Below the pieces are notes generated by a model. That model was not told the DNA's origin, did no database searches, and was given only the letters and a program-made list of their open reading frames with translations. A DNA stretch of 64,000 nucleotides, from assembly GCF_000758725.1 (NCBI RefSeq), contig NZ_CP009428.1, forward strand, positions 124,001 through 188,000, written 5' to 3'. The position numbers and the translations under genes are program-made. Positions 41,777 through 51,823 of the stretch are shown one piece after another. This DNA is from Paenibacillus odorifer. Lineage in GTDB: Bacteria > Bacillota > Bacilli > Paenibacillales > Paenibacillaceae. Within the stretch, counting starts at the first letter, position 1; each line of letters begins with the position of its first letter.

Positions 41777-42727
41777 ATGCATCATCAACAATTACGTATT
41801 TTTTCCGGTTCGTCGAATCCAAAGTTAGCGGCTGATATTGCGGAGCGACTTGGTGTTGAATTGGGGCAGATAAAGCTGACCCGCTTCATGAGCGGCGAGA
41901 TTTACGTTCATTACGAAGAAAGCATCCGGAACTGCGACGTATTTTTGGTGCAATCCCTTTCGCATCCCATTAATGAGATGTTCGTGGAACTGCTGGTGAT
42001 GATAGATGCTGCCAAACGGGCTTCAGCTCGCACAGTGAACATTATTGTGCCGTATTATGGATATGCTCGGCAGGAGCGGAAGTCCGCACCTCGTGAGCCG
42101 ATCTCGGCTAAGATGGTGGCTGATGTGCTGACGACCGCTGGAGCAACCCGCGTGATCACTATCGATTTACACGCAGCGGCGATTCAAGGCTTTTTCAACA
42201 TTCCGGTCGATCATCTGACTGCACTCGATTTGATCAGCAGCCATTTGAAAGCCAAGGCAATGTCTGATCTGGTCATTGTTTCCCCGGATGCAGGGCGTGC
42301 GTCTATGGCTGAGAAGCTGGCGAATAAGCTGGATTCACCTTTTGCCATTATGATCAAGAAGCGTCCAGCCCATAATGAATCGGTAATCACTCATGTGATT
42401 GGTGATGTCGAGGGACGGACACCAATCATTATTGAGGATCTGATCGATACTGGGACGACCATTGTGAATGTGGTAGAAGGTCTGAAGGAGAGAGGTGCGA
42501 AGGACAGTATTGTCTGCGCGACGCACGGATTATTCTCAGGGCCCGCGCTACAGCGGCTTGACCATCCTTCTATTCAGGAAGTGGTTACGACAGATTCTAT
42601 TGCACTGCCTGATGACCATTCAAGTCGGTTTACGGTATTATCTGTTGCACCGATGCTTGCCCAGGCTACGCACATCATCCTTGAGGGTGGTTCAATCGAT
42701 AAGCTATTTAGAGACGCGGGAATTTAA
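41777..42727 (+). CDS. prs: Ribose-phosphate pyrophosphokinase, his-linked paralogue
   Basis: Makes PRPP from ribose 5-phosphate and ATP; PRPP is the HisG substrate, so its place in the his operon is logical. Conserved segments: RFMSGEIYVHYEESIRNCDVFLVQS, YYGYARQERK, the catalytic-loop region REPISAKMVADVL, and DLHAAAIQGFF. The PRPP loop reads IEDLIDTGTTI instead of the usual DDIIDTAGT, and several other positions differ from the housekeeping enzyme. This suggests a second, diverged Prs. At 316 aa it is full length. GCAGGAGGG precedes the ATG. Confidence 0.88.
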   Translation: MHHQQLRIFSGSSNPKLAADIAERLGVELGQIKLTRFMSGEIYVHYEESIRNCDVFLVQSLSHPINEMFVELLVMIDAAKRASARTVNIIVPYYGYARQERKSAPREPISAKMVADVLTTAGATRVITIDLHAAAIQGFFNIPVDHLTALDLISSHLKAKAMSDLVIVSPDAGRASMAEKLANKLDSPFAIMIKKRPAHNESVITHVIGDVEGRTPIIIEDLIDTGTTIVNVVEGLKERGAKDSIVCATHGLFSGPALQRLDHPSIQEVVTTDSIALPDDHSSRFTVLSVAPMLAQATHIILEGGSIDKLFRDAGI

Positions 42728-42748
42728 TTCCCCGTCTTTTTTATTTTT
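42713..42748 (+). terminator. Terminator of the his operon
   Basis: GACGCGGGAA pairs with TTCCCCGTC, followed by a T6 run. The left arm overlaps the last codons of the prs paralogue. Confidence 0.82.
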
Positions 42749-42959
42749 TGTCAAAAAAGATGTTGTAAGCAGAGTGGTAGAGTCTTTCTCAACTTGAGAT
42801 TCTCGCTGTCACATGTGGTATACTGTGTGGAGATACCCGCGCCCAATAAGGGAACGGAATAGCGATTAAGGATGGAGCTCCGGCATACCCCATAGGGCGC
42901 CGCCCTCCTATTTTTCGTTAGTATAAGGAAGCTTCTTATAAGGGAGGTGCCTTGCTTCC

Positions 42960-44699
42960 ATGATTGAGAGAACTTCAGAGTATGAACTGGGGAATGATAA
43001 TGTGATTCCTGTAACTCTGAATGCCAATTTTTTCTTTGAAAGAGCCGTTCGGTCCTTGGATCGCTTTCAATATGATAAGGCATTAAAGAATTTTCGCAAA
43101 GCTGTAGAGTACGAGCCGGAGAATCCGGTCAATCATTGCAACGTGGCTGGCGTATTATCAGAAATGGGTAATTATGAAGCATCCAACGACATTTTAACCC
43201 ATGTACTGGAGAATATTGATCCGGCAATGACGGAATGTTATTTCTATATGGCTAACAACTTCGCCAATATGGAAAGCTATGAGGAGGCAGAACGCTCACT
43301 CGTCACTTATCTCGAAGAAGATGTGAACGGTGAATTTCTGGCCGAATCGGAAGAATTGATGGAGCTGCTGCAATATGAGCTGGACCGTCCTGCTCCACTT
43401 ATCCGGATTAGAAGCCGGGAAGGTGTAATAGAGCATGAGCGAGCCCGAGCACTGTTGGAGGAGGGCAAGTTTACACAAGCCGTCACTTTGCTTGAAGAGA
43501 TTGTGAGCAATACGCCTGACTTCCTGGCGGCACATAACAACCTAGCCCTAGCGTATTTTTACATGGGTCGTTTTACCAAAGCTAAGGAATGTATTATGCG
43601 GGTGCTGGAGCAGGACTCCGGGAATCTGCATGCACTCTGTAACTTAGCGATCTTCCTTCAGTATGAAGGTGACCGCGGACAACTGGATGGATTGTTACGC
43701 CTTCTGGAGACCACTATTCCGTTTCATCAGGAGCATCTGTTCAAAATGGCCACCACCATGGGGATTCTGGGACGCCATAGAACCGCCTATGGCCATTTTA
43801 GACGTCTGTTGAAGGATGAAGAGGTCGGTGGCGACGCCAGTCTCTATCATTATTGTGCGGCTGCTGCCAGCAATAGTGGCCTGTATACAGAAGCCCAGCG
43901 CTGCTGGCAGAAGGCGGCTAAGCTCGATCCGGAATCGGCTGTGCCGAGATTTTTTCTAGCTCAGCTGCAGCAGGCGCAGGGGGAAGGCAAAACGCTGTCG
44001 CTGGTCAGCTACAACTATCAGCTTCCTTTTCAGGAGCAGCTGAAGCTGTGGAAGGACAACAAGGGCAGCTTTACCGAAGAGGTACGGAACAATCCGCTGC
44101 TTCGCTCTTCCTTCTTCTGGGCGCTCCGCTACGGGGATGCCAATACGAAGCTTCAGGTTACAGAAGCTCTGCGGTGGATTGAAGATGAAGAGATGTCCGA
44201 AATTCTGCAAGGACTTCTGAAGCAGCAGCCCTTGCAGGAAGAAAAGCTGCAAGAAGCGGCACTTCTTAGTCTGCAGCGGCTGATTGGAAGTGTTCCTGAA
44301 GAGAATGTGCTTCAGGAAGTCAAAGAAACCTCTTCCCCGCGTCTGAAGGGACTGCCGGAATGGAGAGAGGATTGGCAGAAAGTTATCGATCAGACCCTTA
44401 GTATGATGGATCGAAGATATGATGCAATCCACAAAAAAGATGCTGAATTACTTTGGAAGCAATTTCTGAGCAGCCTTTATCCGGATATTCCGTTTATCCG
44501 TCATGCGAATGGCTGGTGTGCTGCCTTAGAATATCTAATTGCTAAAACGCATAACCTGCCGGTCACCTATCGTGAAGTAGCTCAGCGTTACAATGTTTCT
44601 GTATCTATGGTCAGTCGTTATGCTCGGCGCATAGATGAGGAATGTAGTTTCGAGGGAAGTGTGAGCGACAGTCTTCCGCCATTTACCGAGAATATCTAA
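42960..44699 (+). CDS. TPR-repeat protein with C-terminal HTH-like segment (YvcD-like)
   Basis: 579 aa, soluble. Tetratricopeptide repeats are clear at about residues 20-55 (RAVRSLDRFQYDKALKNFRKAVEYEPENP), 55-90, 150-215 and 300-335. The last ~50 residues read YREVAQRYNVSVSMVSRYARRIDEE, which looks like a helix-turn-helix. The position between the his operon and trxB matches yvcD of B. subtilis. AAGGGAGG precedes the ATG. Function not known; TPRs usually mediate protein contacts, and the HTH may bind DNA. Confidence 0.8.
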   Translation: MIERTSEYELGNDNVIPVTLNANFFFERAVRSLDRFQYDKALKNFRKAVEYEPENPVNHCNVAGVLSEMGNYEASNDILTHVLENIDPAMTECYFYMANNFANMESYEEAERSLVTYLEEDVNGEFLAESEELMELLQYELDRPAPLIRIRSREGVIEHERARALLEEGKFTQAVTLLEEIVSNTPDFLAAHNNLALAYFYMGRFTKAKECIMRVLEQDSGNLHALCNLAIFLQYEGDRGQLDGLLRLLETTIPFHQEHLFKMATTMGILGRHRTAYGHFRRLLKDEEVGGDASLYHYCAAAASNSGLYTEAQRCWQKAAKLDPESAVPRFFLAQLQQAQGEGKTLSLVSYNYQLPFQEQLKLWKDNKGSFTEEVRNNPLLRSSFFWALRYGDANTKLQVTEALRWIEDEEMSEILQGLLKQQPLQEEKLQEAALLSLQRLIGSVPEENVLQEVKETSSPRLKGLPEWREDWQKVIDQTLSMMDRRYDAIHKKDAELLWKQFLSSLYPDIPFIRHANGWCAALEYLIAKTHNLPVTYREVAQRYNVSVSMVSRYARRIDEECSFEGSVSDSLPPFTENI

Positions 44700-44720
44700 A
44701 TCGATCATGTAGTATTTCGT

Positions 44721-44817
44721 AGAAACGGAGCCCTTTTTATATGTCTTGCGTAAACGCTAATGTTCCTTATAGGGGCACCGAAGGCGGCTATGCATGCCAA
44801 AAAAGGGCCCGTTTCTT
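44721..44817. repeat. Long inverted repeat carrying palindromic element copy 2
   Basis: AGAAACGGAGCCCTTTTT (44721-44738) pairs with AAAAAGGGC and CCGTTTCT (about 44800-44816) over 17 bp with one bulged A. Its ~60-nt loop holds a copy (44752-44787) of the palindromic element seen at 37480-37517. No strong T-run follows the right arm, so terminator function for the TPR gene is uncertain. Confidence 0.6.
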
Positions 44818-44850
44818 CTAAATAAACCCTATTGTGAGGAGGCCACTGTT

Positions 44851-45804
44851 ATGTACAAAACGATTGTAATCGGAACAGGCCCAGCCGGGCTTACTGCTGC
44901 AATTTATTTGGCACGTGCCAACCTAAACCCACTTGTGATTGAAGGTATGCAACCAGGTGGACAACTGACAACGACAACAGAAGTCGAGAACTTCCCAGGC
45001 TTTCCTGAAGGAATTCTAGGCCCGGATTTAATGGACAACATGCGCAAGCAGGCTGAACGTTTTGGAGCTGAATTTAAGAATGGCTGGGTGGATTCAGTTG
45101 ATTTTTCACAGCGTCCATTTAAAGTGACTGTAGATGGATTGGGAGTATTAGAAGCGGAGTCAGTGATCATCTCAACCGGCGCATCTGCCAGATATTTAGG
45201 AATCCCCGGGGAGCAGGAGAATGTGGGCCGTGGGGTCAGCACTTGTGCTACTTGTGACGGATTCTTTTTCCGTGGCAAAAAGATTATTGTCGTCGGTGGT
45301 GGAGATTCAGCGATGGAGGAAGCCAGCTTTTTAACCCGATTCGCTTCCAATGTAACATTGGTTCACCGTCGTGATGAGCTTAGAGCTTCGAAGATTATGC
45401 AGGCTCGCGCACGGGATAACAGTAAGGTATCGTGGGCTCTTAACCGTACACCGCTTGAGGTTACAACCGACGAGTCTGGCGTTAAAGGGCTGACGGTTCG
45501 CAACAATGAGACGGGAATTGATGAACTCATCGAAGCGGACGGAGTGTTTGTCGCGATCGGGCACACGCCGAACACCGGATTTTTAGGGGGACAAATTACG
45601 ACCGATACCAACGGCTACATTGTGGTCAACCCTGGAACGACAGAAACGAACATCCCGGGCGTATTCGCTTGTGGCGACGTGCAGGATACCCGTTATCGTC
45701 AGGCAATTTCTGCAGCCGGATCTGGCTGTATGGCAGCAATGGATGCCGAGAAGTACCTAGAGGGCACGATGGTGCATGACTGGAGCGAAACACTGGATAG
45801 TTAA
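44851..45804 (+). CDS. trxB: Thioredoxin-disulfide reductase
   Basis: FAD-dependent enzyme that reduces thioredoxin with NADPH, maintaining cytosolic thiol balance. FAD site [18 protein letters not shown], redox pair in [14 protein letters not shown] site [12 protein letters not shown], and the C-terminal FAD motif [13 protein letters not shown] 44851 follows GTGAGGAGG; the frame is open further upstream but without a site. At 317 aa it matches B. subtilis TrxB. A terminator follows. Confidence 0.97.
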   Translation: MYKTIVIGTGPAGLTAAIYLARANLNPLVIEGMQPGGQLTTTTEVENFPGFPEGILGPDLMDNMRKQAERFGAEFKNGWVDSVDFSQRPFKVTVDGLGVLEAESVIISTGASARYLGIPGEQENVGRGVSTCATCDGFFFRGKKIIVVGGGDSAMEEASFLTRFASNVTLVHRRDELRASKIMQARARDNSKVSWALNRTPLEVTTDESGVKGLTVRNNETGIDELIEADGVFVAIGHTPNTGFLGGQITTDTNGYIVVNPGTTETNIPGVFACGDVQDTRYRQAISAAGSGCMAAMDAEKYLEGTMVHDWSETLDS

Positions 45805-45836
45805 TTTTGCGAGAAATCGTAGTCCGATGACATATA

Positions 45837-45881
45837 AGCAGGTTATCCTTTTTCTAAAAGGTTGCCTGCTTTTTTTATAAT
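45837..45881 (+). terminator. trxB terminator
   Basis: AAGCAGG pairs with CCTGCTT, with an inner CTTTT/AAAAGG stem, followed by a T7 run. Confidence 0.85.
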
Positions 45882-46003
45882 GGTGGGGCCGTGTCCGGAA
45901 ATTAAATATGTTGTTTATTTATTACCGCTCAGAAGTTAAAATAACTGTAACAATGTCCTTATAAAAAGACTTGCGCATTTTAAAAATACGTTTACAATGA
46001 AGA

Positions 46004-46111
46004 TATAATGTTAACGTGAACAATTTATATTAATACCTATTACAAGCAATGATTTTAAGTTTAAAATATTTATTGGGAAATCAACTGATTAAATTAATGT
46101 TCACGTTAAAC
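46004..46111 (+). promoter_or_regulatory. uxaC promoter with two LacI-type operators
   Basis: A -10 TATAAT (46004-46009) is followed at once by TGTTAACGTGAACA (46009-46022). A second site, TGTTCACGTTAAAC (46098-46111), is nearly its reverse complement. Both are variants of GTTnACGTnAAC, the kind of pseudo-palindrome LacI-family proteins bind. Centres are 89 bp apart. Overlap with the start region predicts repression, probably by the LacI-type regulator encoded in the cluster. The rest of 45882-46155 is AT-rich with no gene. Confidence 0.6.
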
Positions 46112-46155
46112 TTTGTGTAACTCCCATTCGAACTTAAAGGAGAGCAGCAAACCTC

Positions 46156-47583
46156 ATGAGTAAAAAATTCATGGATGAGAACTTTCTATTGTCGAGCGAG
46201 ACCGCAATTAAGCTATTTCATAATCATGCGAAAGACATGCCCATTATCGATTATCATTGCCACCTCAGTCCAAAAGAAATTTATGAGAACAAAACGTTCA
46301 ACAATATTACCGAAGCTTGGCTGTATGGCGACCATTATAAATGGAGAGTGATGCGCGCTAACGGTATAGAAGAGAAATTCATTACTGGCGATGCCAGTGA
46401 TTATGATAAATTTATGGCCTGGGCTAGAACGGTTCCGATGATTATCGGGAATCCGCTATACCATTGGACGCATCTGGAGCTGCAACGTTTCTTCGGTGTA
46501 TATGAGTTGCTGAATGAAGCTAACGCACCAAAAATTTGGGATGAAGTGAATAGACAGCTACAAAGTGAAGGATTCGGAGCAAGAGATTTGATCATTAAAT
46601 CGAAGGTGACTACGGTTTGTACTACCGATGATCCTGTAGATAATCTAGAATATCATGAGAAAATCAGTAATGTGAGTGGGTTCAATGCTAGCGTTGTGCC
46701 GGGATTCCGGCCAGATAAAGCGCTTGAAATCAACCGTCCTACCTTCCAGCCGTGGGTAGCCCAGCTAAGCGAAGTTTCGGGAATGGCTGTTGAGAATTAC
46801 GGACAGTTTCTTGCAGCATTGGAGAGCAGAGTTAGATTCTTCCATGCCAGAAGCGGCCGTGTATCTGACCATGCTTTGGATGCGGTAATGTTTGAGCCTA
46901 CTACCTTGGAGGAAGCTACAGCTATATTTGCTAAAGCACTTCATGAAGGCACTGTAAGTGAGAGTGAAGAAAAGAAATATAAAGGATTCACGCTAGTATT
47001 CCTCGGCAAATTGTATAACGAGCTGGGTTGGGCGATGCAATTCCATATTCATGCGCTTCGGAATAACAACAGCGTAATGTTCGGACGTCTCGGACCTGAC
47101 ACGGGTTATGATTCCATCAATGACGGCGTGATTGCTAAGCCTTTGGCGGGTCTGCTCGATGCGCTGGATCGTGAGAATGCATTGCCTAAGACCATTTTGT
47201 ACTCACTGAACCCTAATGATAATCATGTTATTGCCAGTTTAATGGGCAGCTTCCAGGGCGGTGGTATTCCAGGCAAGATTCAATTCGGAACCGCATGGTG
47301 GTACAACGACAATAAAGACGGCATGCTGGAACAGATGAAGACACTTGCTAATCTAGGCGTACTTAGCCAATTTGTTGGGATGCTAACAGACTCCAGAAGC
47401 TTTTTATCGTATACCAGACATGAGTACTTTAGAAGAATCTTGTGTGATCTGGTAGGCTCTTGGGTAGAGGCTGGAGAAGCCCCGGATGATATGGAGTTAC
47501 TGGGCAGTATGATTGAGAACATCTGTTACAATAACGCTGATCATTATTTTAATTTCTCGAAACAGGCATTGGTGACTAGGTAA
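46156..47583 (+). CDS. uxaC: Glucuronate isomerase
   Basis: Converts D-glucuronate to D-fructuronate and D-galacturonate to D-tagaturonate, the entry step of hexuronate breakdown. Amidohydrolase-like barrel with metal motif DYHCHLSPKEI near residue 35 and AMQFHIHALRNNN near 300. At 475 aa it is typical. AAAGGAGAG lies before the ATG. First gene of a cluster with a LacI-type regulator, uxaB and uxaA. No uronate transporter gene is in the window. Confidence 0.95.
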   Translation: MSKKFMDENFLLSSETAIKLFHNHAKDMPIIDYHCHLSPKEIYENKTFNNITEAWLYGDHYKWRVMRANGIEEKFITGDASDYDKFMAWARTVPMIIGNPLYHWTHLELQRFFGVYELLNEANAPKIWDEVNRQLQSEGFGARDLIIKSKVTTVCTTDDPVDNLEYHEKISNVSGFNASVVPGFRPDKALEINRPTFQPWVAQLSEVSGMAVENYGQFLAALESRVRFFHARSGRVSDHALDAVMFEPTTLEEATAIFAKALHEGTVSESEEKKYKGFTLVFLGKLYNELGWAMQFHIHALRNNNSVMFGRLGPDTGYDSINDGVIAKPLAGLLDALDRENALPKTILYSLNPNDNHVIASLMGSFQGGGIPGKIQFGTAWWYNDNKDGMLEQMKTLANLGVLSQFVGMLTDSRSFLSYTRHEYFRRILCDLVGSWVEAGEAPDDMELLGSMIENICYNNADHYFNFSKQALVTR

Positions 47584-47640
47584 TCGTTATGATATCCTTA
47601 CATGGAAGAGCCAAACCCGTTTGATAAGGAAGGTTGACCC

Positions 47641-48645
47641 ATGGCACCTACAATCAAGGATATCGCCAAATTGGCGAATGTATCGCATACAACTGTATCG
47701 AGAGCACTTAACAATAGTCCACTAATTAAAGAGGTCACACGTAAAAAAATTGCCGAGATCGCTGCGCAAGTGGGCTACGTCCCTAATTACAATGCCAAAA
47801 GCCTTGTGATGCAGCGATCCTATACCATTGGTCTGTTCTTCACGAGTATTGCCAACGGCACAACTTCGGGTTTCTTCTCTGACACGATTCGTGGTGTAAA
47901 TAGTGTCATAGATGTAGAGTACAATCTGTTCATCCGTGGGATCGACGATTATGCGGAATATTCCTCTATTCATCGCAAACGTTTTGATGGAATTATTCTA
48001 ATGAGCCAGAGTGAAGCAGATAATAAATTCATTTACCATGTTGTCCAGCAAGGCATTCCAATCGTTGTGCTGAACCGGGAAATTGATGACCGCTCCATTA
48101 TCAACATCATCTCGAACGACCGGGAAGGTGCTTATAATGCAGGCAAATACCTGATCGAAAACGGGCATCAAGACATTGCAATTATTGAAGGTGTCGAGGG
48201 CTTTAAATCCACACAGGAACGCAGAGATGGCTTTATAAAAGCTTTGATTGACCATAATATCCCTGTTCGTAATGACTACATGATAAGTGGTAATTATGAT
48301 ATGCAAAGTGGATATGAGGCGATGGGCAAGCTACTGGATCTCGAGAAACCACCAACTGCTGTATTTTGCTCCAATGATGATATGGCGATTGGGGCTATGA
48401 AAGGTGTGTTTGAGCGAGGGCTGCAGGTGCCAAATGATATCTCTGTTGTTGGTTTTGACGACATTGGGTTTTCACTTTTTGCCAATCCTTCACTCACCAC
48501 GGTCAAACGTCCTATTGAGAAGATTAGTGAGCAAGGCGCTCGCCAGCTGTTAAGCTTGGTCAAGGAGCCCTCAGAAAAAGACGGGCGGATCTCGATCGAG
48601 ACAGAGCTTATTGCCAGAGAATCAGTCAGGAAGTTGCAGAAGTAG
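47641..48645 (+). CDS. LacI family transcriptional regulator
   Basis: Repressor-type regulator: N-terminal HTH (IKDIAKLANVSHTTVSRALNNS, residues 4-25), hinge helix, and a periplasmic-binding-like effector domain (to 334 aa). Between uxaC and uxaB it is almost certainly the local regulator of hexuronate use, equivalent to ExuR in B. subtilis. Its likely operators are the paired sites before uxaC and possibly the CGTGTGCAT repeats before uxaB. The inducer is unknown; a uronate is expected. GAAGG precedes the ATG. Confidence 0.9.
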   Translation: MAPTIKDIAKLANVSHTTVSRALNNSPLIKEVTRKKIAEIAAQVGYVPNYNAKSLVMQRSYTIGLFFTSIANGTTSGFFSDTIRGVNSVIDVEYNLFIRGIDDYAEYSSIHRKRFDGIILMSQSEADNKFIYHVVQQGIPIVVLNREIDDRSIINIISNDREGAYNAGKYLIENGHQDIAIIEGVEGFKSTQERRDGFIKALIDHNIPVRNDYMISGNYDMQSGYEAMGKLLDLEKPPTAVFCSNDDMAIGAMKGVFERGLQVPNDISVVGFDDIGFSLFANPSLTTVKRPIEKISEQGARQLLSLVKEPSEKDGRISIETELIARESVRKLQK

Positions 48646-48705
48646 AGGCTGCGTATAGCAGCCTAATCCTTTACTATCGTAAAGGGTTGCTATCTAAAAT
48701 TTTCA

Positions 48706-48781
48706 CGTGTGCATATATTTAATTAATTATCAATATAAATATGATTTTATATAGTTTGTTTAATTAGTTTATCGTGTGCAT
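48706..48781 (+). promoter_or_regulatory. Direct repeats upstream of uxaB
   Basis: CGTGTGCAT occurs at 48706-48714 (within TTTTCACGTGTGCAT) and at 48773-48781, 67 bp apart. The first copy includes CACGTG and partly resembles the uxaC operators. A CCTTTAC/GTAAAGG hairpin at 48668-48685 follows the regulator gene. Confidence 0.4.
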
Positions 48782-48802
48782 TTACTATTAGGAGGCGTTT
48801 AT

Positions 48803-50272
48803 ATGAAAAGATTAAATAGCGATAATTGGACAGCTTACAAGCAGTATCCTGAGAAGGTCCTACAATTTGGCGAAGGCAATTTCATGCGCGCTTTTGTAGA
48901 TTGGCAGATTCATACCATGAATCAAAAAACGGATTTCAATGGTGGAGTGGTTGTTGTACAGCCGCTGGCTAACGGACTGGCGGAAATGCTAAATGATCAG
49001 AATGGGCTGTATACCCTTTATCTGCAAGGCATTAAAGACGGAGCGGCTGTAAAAGAGCACGAGGTAATTAATTGTATTACGCGGACGCTTAATCCCTATT
49101 CACAGCATGAGGAGTATATGAAGCTGGCTGAGAACCCTGAGCTGCGCTTTATCGTGTCTAATACTACTGAAGCGGGAATTGCTTTTGAAGCCGGCGACAA
49201 GTTAACCGATACGCCGCAGAGTAGTTTCCCGGGCAAGCTGACGGCCTTATTGTACAAACGTTATCAAATTTTTAATGGGGATGCTTCTAAAGGTTTTATC
49301 ATCATTCCATGTGAGCTGATTGACCGGAATGGTGATGAGCTCAAAAAGGTTATTTTGAAATATGCTGAGCTGTGGAATCTTGGAGAAGGTTTTGTGAACT
49401 GGTTGAATGAAGCTAATACCTTCTGCTGCAGTCTGGTGGACCGCATTGTTCCCGGTTATCCAAGAGACAGCATTGCCGAGATTACAGAAGAGTTGGGTTA
49501 TGAGGATAAGCTGGTCGTTGTCGGCGAGCAATTCCATCTTTGGGTAATTGAAGGACCACAGTGGATTAAAAAGGAGTTCCCGGCTGAACTAGCAGGTCTT
49601 AATGTGTTGGTGGTGGATGATATGGCCCCTTATCGGACTCGTAAAGTGAGGATTTTAAACGGAGCTCATACAGCTATGACACCAGTAGCGTATTTGTACG
49701 GTATTGATACGGTTGCTGAGGCCATTGAGCACGAAGAGGTTGGGGCGTACGTGAAGTCCTTAATCTACGATGAGATTATACCAACGCTGGATCTGCCGGC
49801 AGAGGAATTGAATTCTTTTGCAGACGCGGTATTAGAAAGATTCCTGAACCCTTATGTGCAGCATTACTTGATGAGCATTTCCCTCAATTCTATATCGAAG
49901 TTTAAGACAAGAGATCTGCCTTCTTTACTGCGATATGTAGAGGCCAAAGGACAATTGCCTGAAAAGCTTGTCTTCTCATTGAGCGCATTAATTGCCTTCT
50001 ATAGAGGACGCAGAGGGGAAGAAGACATTCAACTGGCTGATGATGCGGATATTTTGGAATGGTTCGCCTCCTTATGGGGAGGGTGGGATGGCACAGACAC
50101 CGGGCTGCGCGCACTGGCCGTCGAAGTACTTGCCGCAACCAATCGCTGGGGCTGTGATCTGAATGAAGTGGCTGGACTTACTGACAAGGTGACAGAAGGA
50201 CTGATTGCGATTGAGAAAAATGGCATGAAGCAAGCGTTAAAAGCGTACGTGAAGAGACCGGCACACAACTAA
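48803..50272 (+). CDS. uxaB: Tagaturonate reductase
   Basis: NADH-dependent reduction of D-tagaturonate to D-altronate, the second step of galacturonate breakdown. Mannitol dehydrogenase-like family: [15 protein letters not shown] at the N-terminus binds the cofactor, and [21 protein letters not shown] contains the active-site Lys/Asn/His region. At 489 aa it is complete. The ATG at 48803 has TTAGGAGG before it; an upstream TTG/ATG in frame is not used. Fructuronate reductase (UxuB) is the alternative, but the uxaA neighbour favours UxaB. Confidence 0.92.
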   Translation: MKRLNSDNWTAYKQYPEKVLQFGEGNFMRAFVDWQIHTMNQKTDFNGGVVVVQPLANGLAEMLNDQNGLYTLYLQGIKDGAAVKEHEVINCITRTLNPYSQHEEYMKLAENPELRFIVSNTTEAGIAFEAGDKLTDTPQSSFPGKLTALLYKRYQIFNGDASKGFIIIPCELIDRNGDELKKVILKYAELWNLGEGFVNWLNEANTFCCSLVDRIVPGYPRDSIAEITEELGYEDKLVVVGEQFHLWVIEGPQWIKKEFPAELAGLNVLVVDDMAPYRTRKVRILNGAHTAMTPVAYLYGIDTVAEAIEHEEVGAYVKSLIYDEIIPTLDLPAEELNSFADAVLERFLNPYVQHYLMSISLNSISKFKTRDLPSLLRYVEAKGQLPEKLVFSLSALIAFYRGRRGEEDIQLADDADILEWFASLWGGWDGTDTGLRALAVEVLAATNRWGCDLNEVAGLTDKVTEGLIAIEKNGMKQALKAYVKRPAHN

Positions 50273-50293
50273 TACCCTGGAGGTGACAATGAT

Positions 50294-51796
50294 ATGATCA
50301 AGACGATGAAAGAAGTATTGCAGATTAATGAGGCTGATAATGTCGCTGTTGCACTTAAAGACTATAAAGCAGGCGACACCATTGTGATTGGTTCAAAAGA
50401 GATTAAAATTACTGAAGATATCGCTAGAGGCCATAAAATTGCACTATCCAGCATTAGCGAAGGTGAAAACGTATTGAAATATGGTTACCCCATTGGTCAT
50501 GCTATAGCGTCTATCGCGCCGGGGCAGTGGGTGCATACCCATAACACTAAGACAAACCTAACAGGGGTAGAGGAATATACCTTTGAGCAGAAGCTGACGC
50601 CGAATCCTTTTACAGCGGAGAATTTGACCTTTAAGGGGTATCGCCGCTTTGATGGATCCGTAGGTATCCGCAATGAGCTGTGGATCGTCCCTACTGTTGG
50701 TTGTGTGAATGGAGTGGCGGAGCAGATCATCAATATTTTCAAAGCAGAGGTTGGGGATATCGCACCTTTCGATAACGTGCTCGTGCTTAAGCATAATTAC
50801 GGTTGCTCCCAGCTGGGCGATGATCATGACAATACGCGAACGATTCTGGCTAACGCGGTTAAACACCCGAATGCGGGCGGCGTGCTTGTGCTCGGATTGG
50901 GCTGTGAGAATAACAATTTGCATATTTTTAAAGATATGCTTGGCAGCTATGATGAGGATCGTGTGCGTTTCCTTGTCTCCCAAGAGGTTGGGAATGAGAT
51001 TGAAGAAGGCGTGAAGCTGCTGAAGGAAATCTACAATAATGTACAAGGCGATCAACGGGAAGAAGTATCACTCTCCGAGCTGAAGATCGGTCTGAAATGT
51101 GGAGGCTCCGACGGGTTATCCGGTATTACTGCGAATCCGCTCCTTGGACGTCTGTCTGATTATATGGCTGCTCAAGGCGGGACCACTGTACTGACTGAAG
51201 TGCCTGAAATGTTTGGTGCCGAAAAAATTCTAATGGAACGTGCTGCGGACGAAACTATTTTCCACAAAATTGTCGATCTCATTAATGACTTTAAGCAGTA
51301 TTTTATGGACTATAAACAGCCGGTATATGAAAATCCTTCTCCAGGGAATAAAGCCGGAGGGATTACTACGCTTGAGGATAAATCATTGGGTTGTACTCAA
51401 AAATCCGGGAACGCTACAGTGATGGATGTACTCAAGTATGGAGAGCTTATCACTAACAAAGGCTTAAATCTCCTTAACGCACCTGGCAATGATCTAGTGG
51501 CTTCCTCTGCACTGGCTGCTGCTGGCTGCCAATTGGTGATCTTTACGACCGGGCGGGGAACACCATTTGGTACATTCGTGCCAACGATGAAGGTATCTAC
51601 CAATACCCCATTGTATGAAGGCAAACGTCACTGGATCGATTTTAATGCAGGTGTATTGGTGGAAGATGGTTCTCCAGATGAGGTCCTGCGCAGCTTCATA
51701 AACTATATTATTTCGGTGGCCAGCGGTGAATGGGTTAATAATGAAAAGAATAATTTCCGTGAGATCTCCATATTCAAAACAGGAGTAACGCTATAA
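50294..51796 (+). CDS. uxaA: Altronate dehydratase
   Basis: Removes water from D-altronate to give 2-keto-3-deoxygluconate. N-terminal SAF-like domain (about 1-95), then the large UxaA domain with GSVGIRNELWIVPTVGCVNGVAEQI, HNYGCSQLGDD and LGLGCENNN, where Cys residues may bind iron. At 500 aa it is typical. GGAGGTGACAATGAT precedes the ATG. It ends the cluster; kdgK/kdgA for the next steps are not here. Confidence 0.94.
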   Translation: MIKTMKEVLQINEADNVAVALKDYKAGDTIVIGSKEIKITEDIARGHKIALSSISEGENVLKYGYPIGHAIASIAPGQWVHTHNTKTNLTGVEEYTFEQKLTPNPFTAENLTFKGYRRFDGSVGIRNELWIVPTVGCVNGVAEQIINIFKAEVGDIAPFDNVLVLKHNYGCSQLGDDHDNTRTILANAVKHPNAGGVLVLGLGCENNNLHIFKDMLGSYDEDRVRFLVSQEVGNEIEEGVKLLKEIYNNVQGDQREEVSLSELKIGLKCGGSDGLSGITANPLLGRLSDYMAAQGGTTVLTEVPEMFGAEKILMERAADETIFHKIVDLINDFKQYFMDYKQPVYENPSPGNKAGGITTLEDKSLGCTQKSGNATVMDVLKYGELITNKGLNLLNAPGNDLVASSALAAAGCQLVIFTTGRGTPFGTFVPTMKVSTNTPLYEGKRHWIDFNAGVLVEDGSPDEVLRSFINYIISVASGEWVNNEKNNFREISIFKTGVTL

Positions 51797-51823
51797 TAAA
51801 TAATTAATTAATGACAGATCAGG

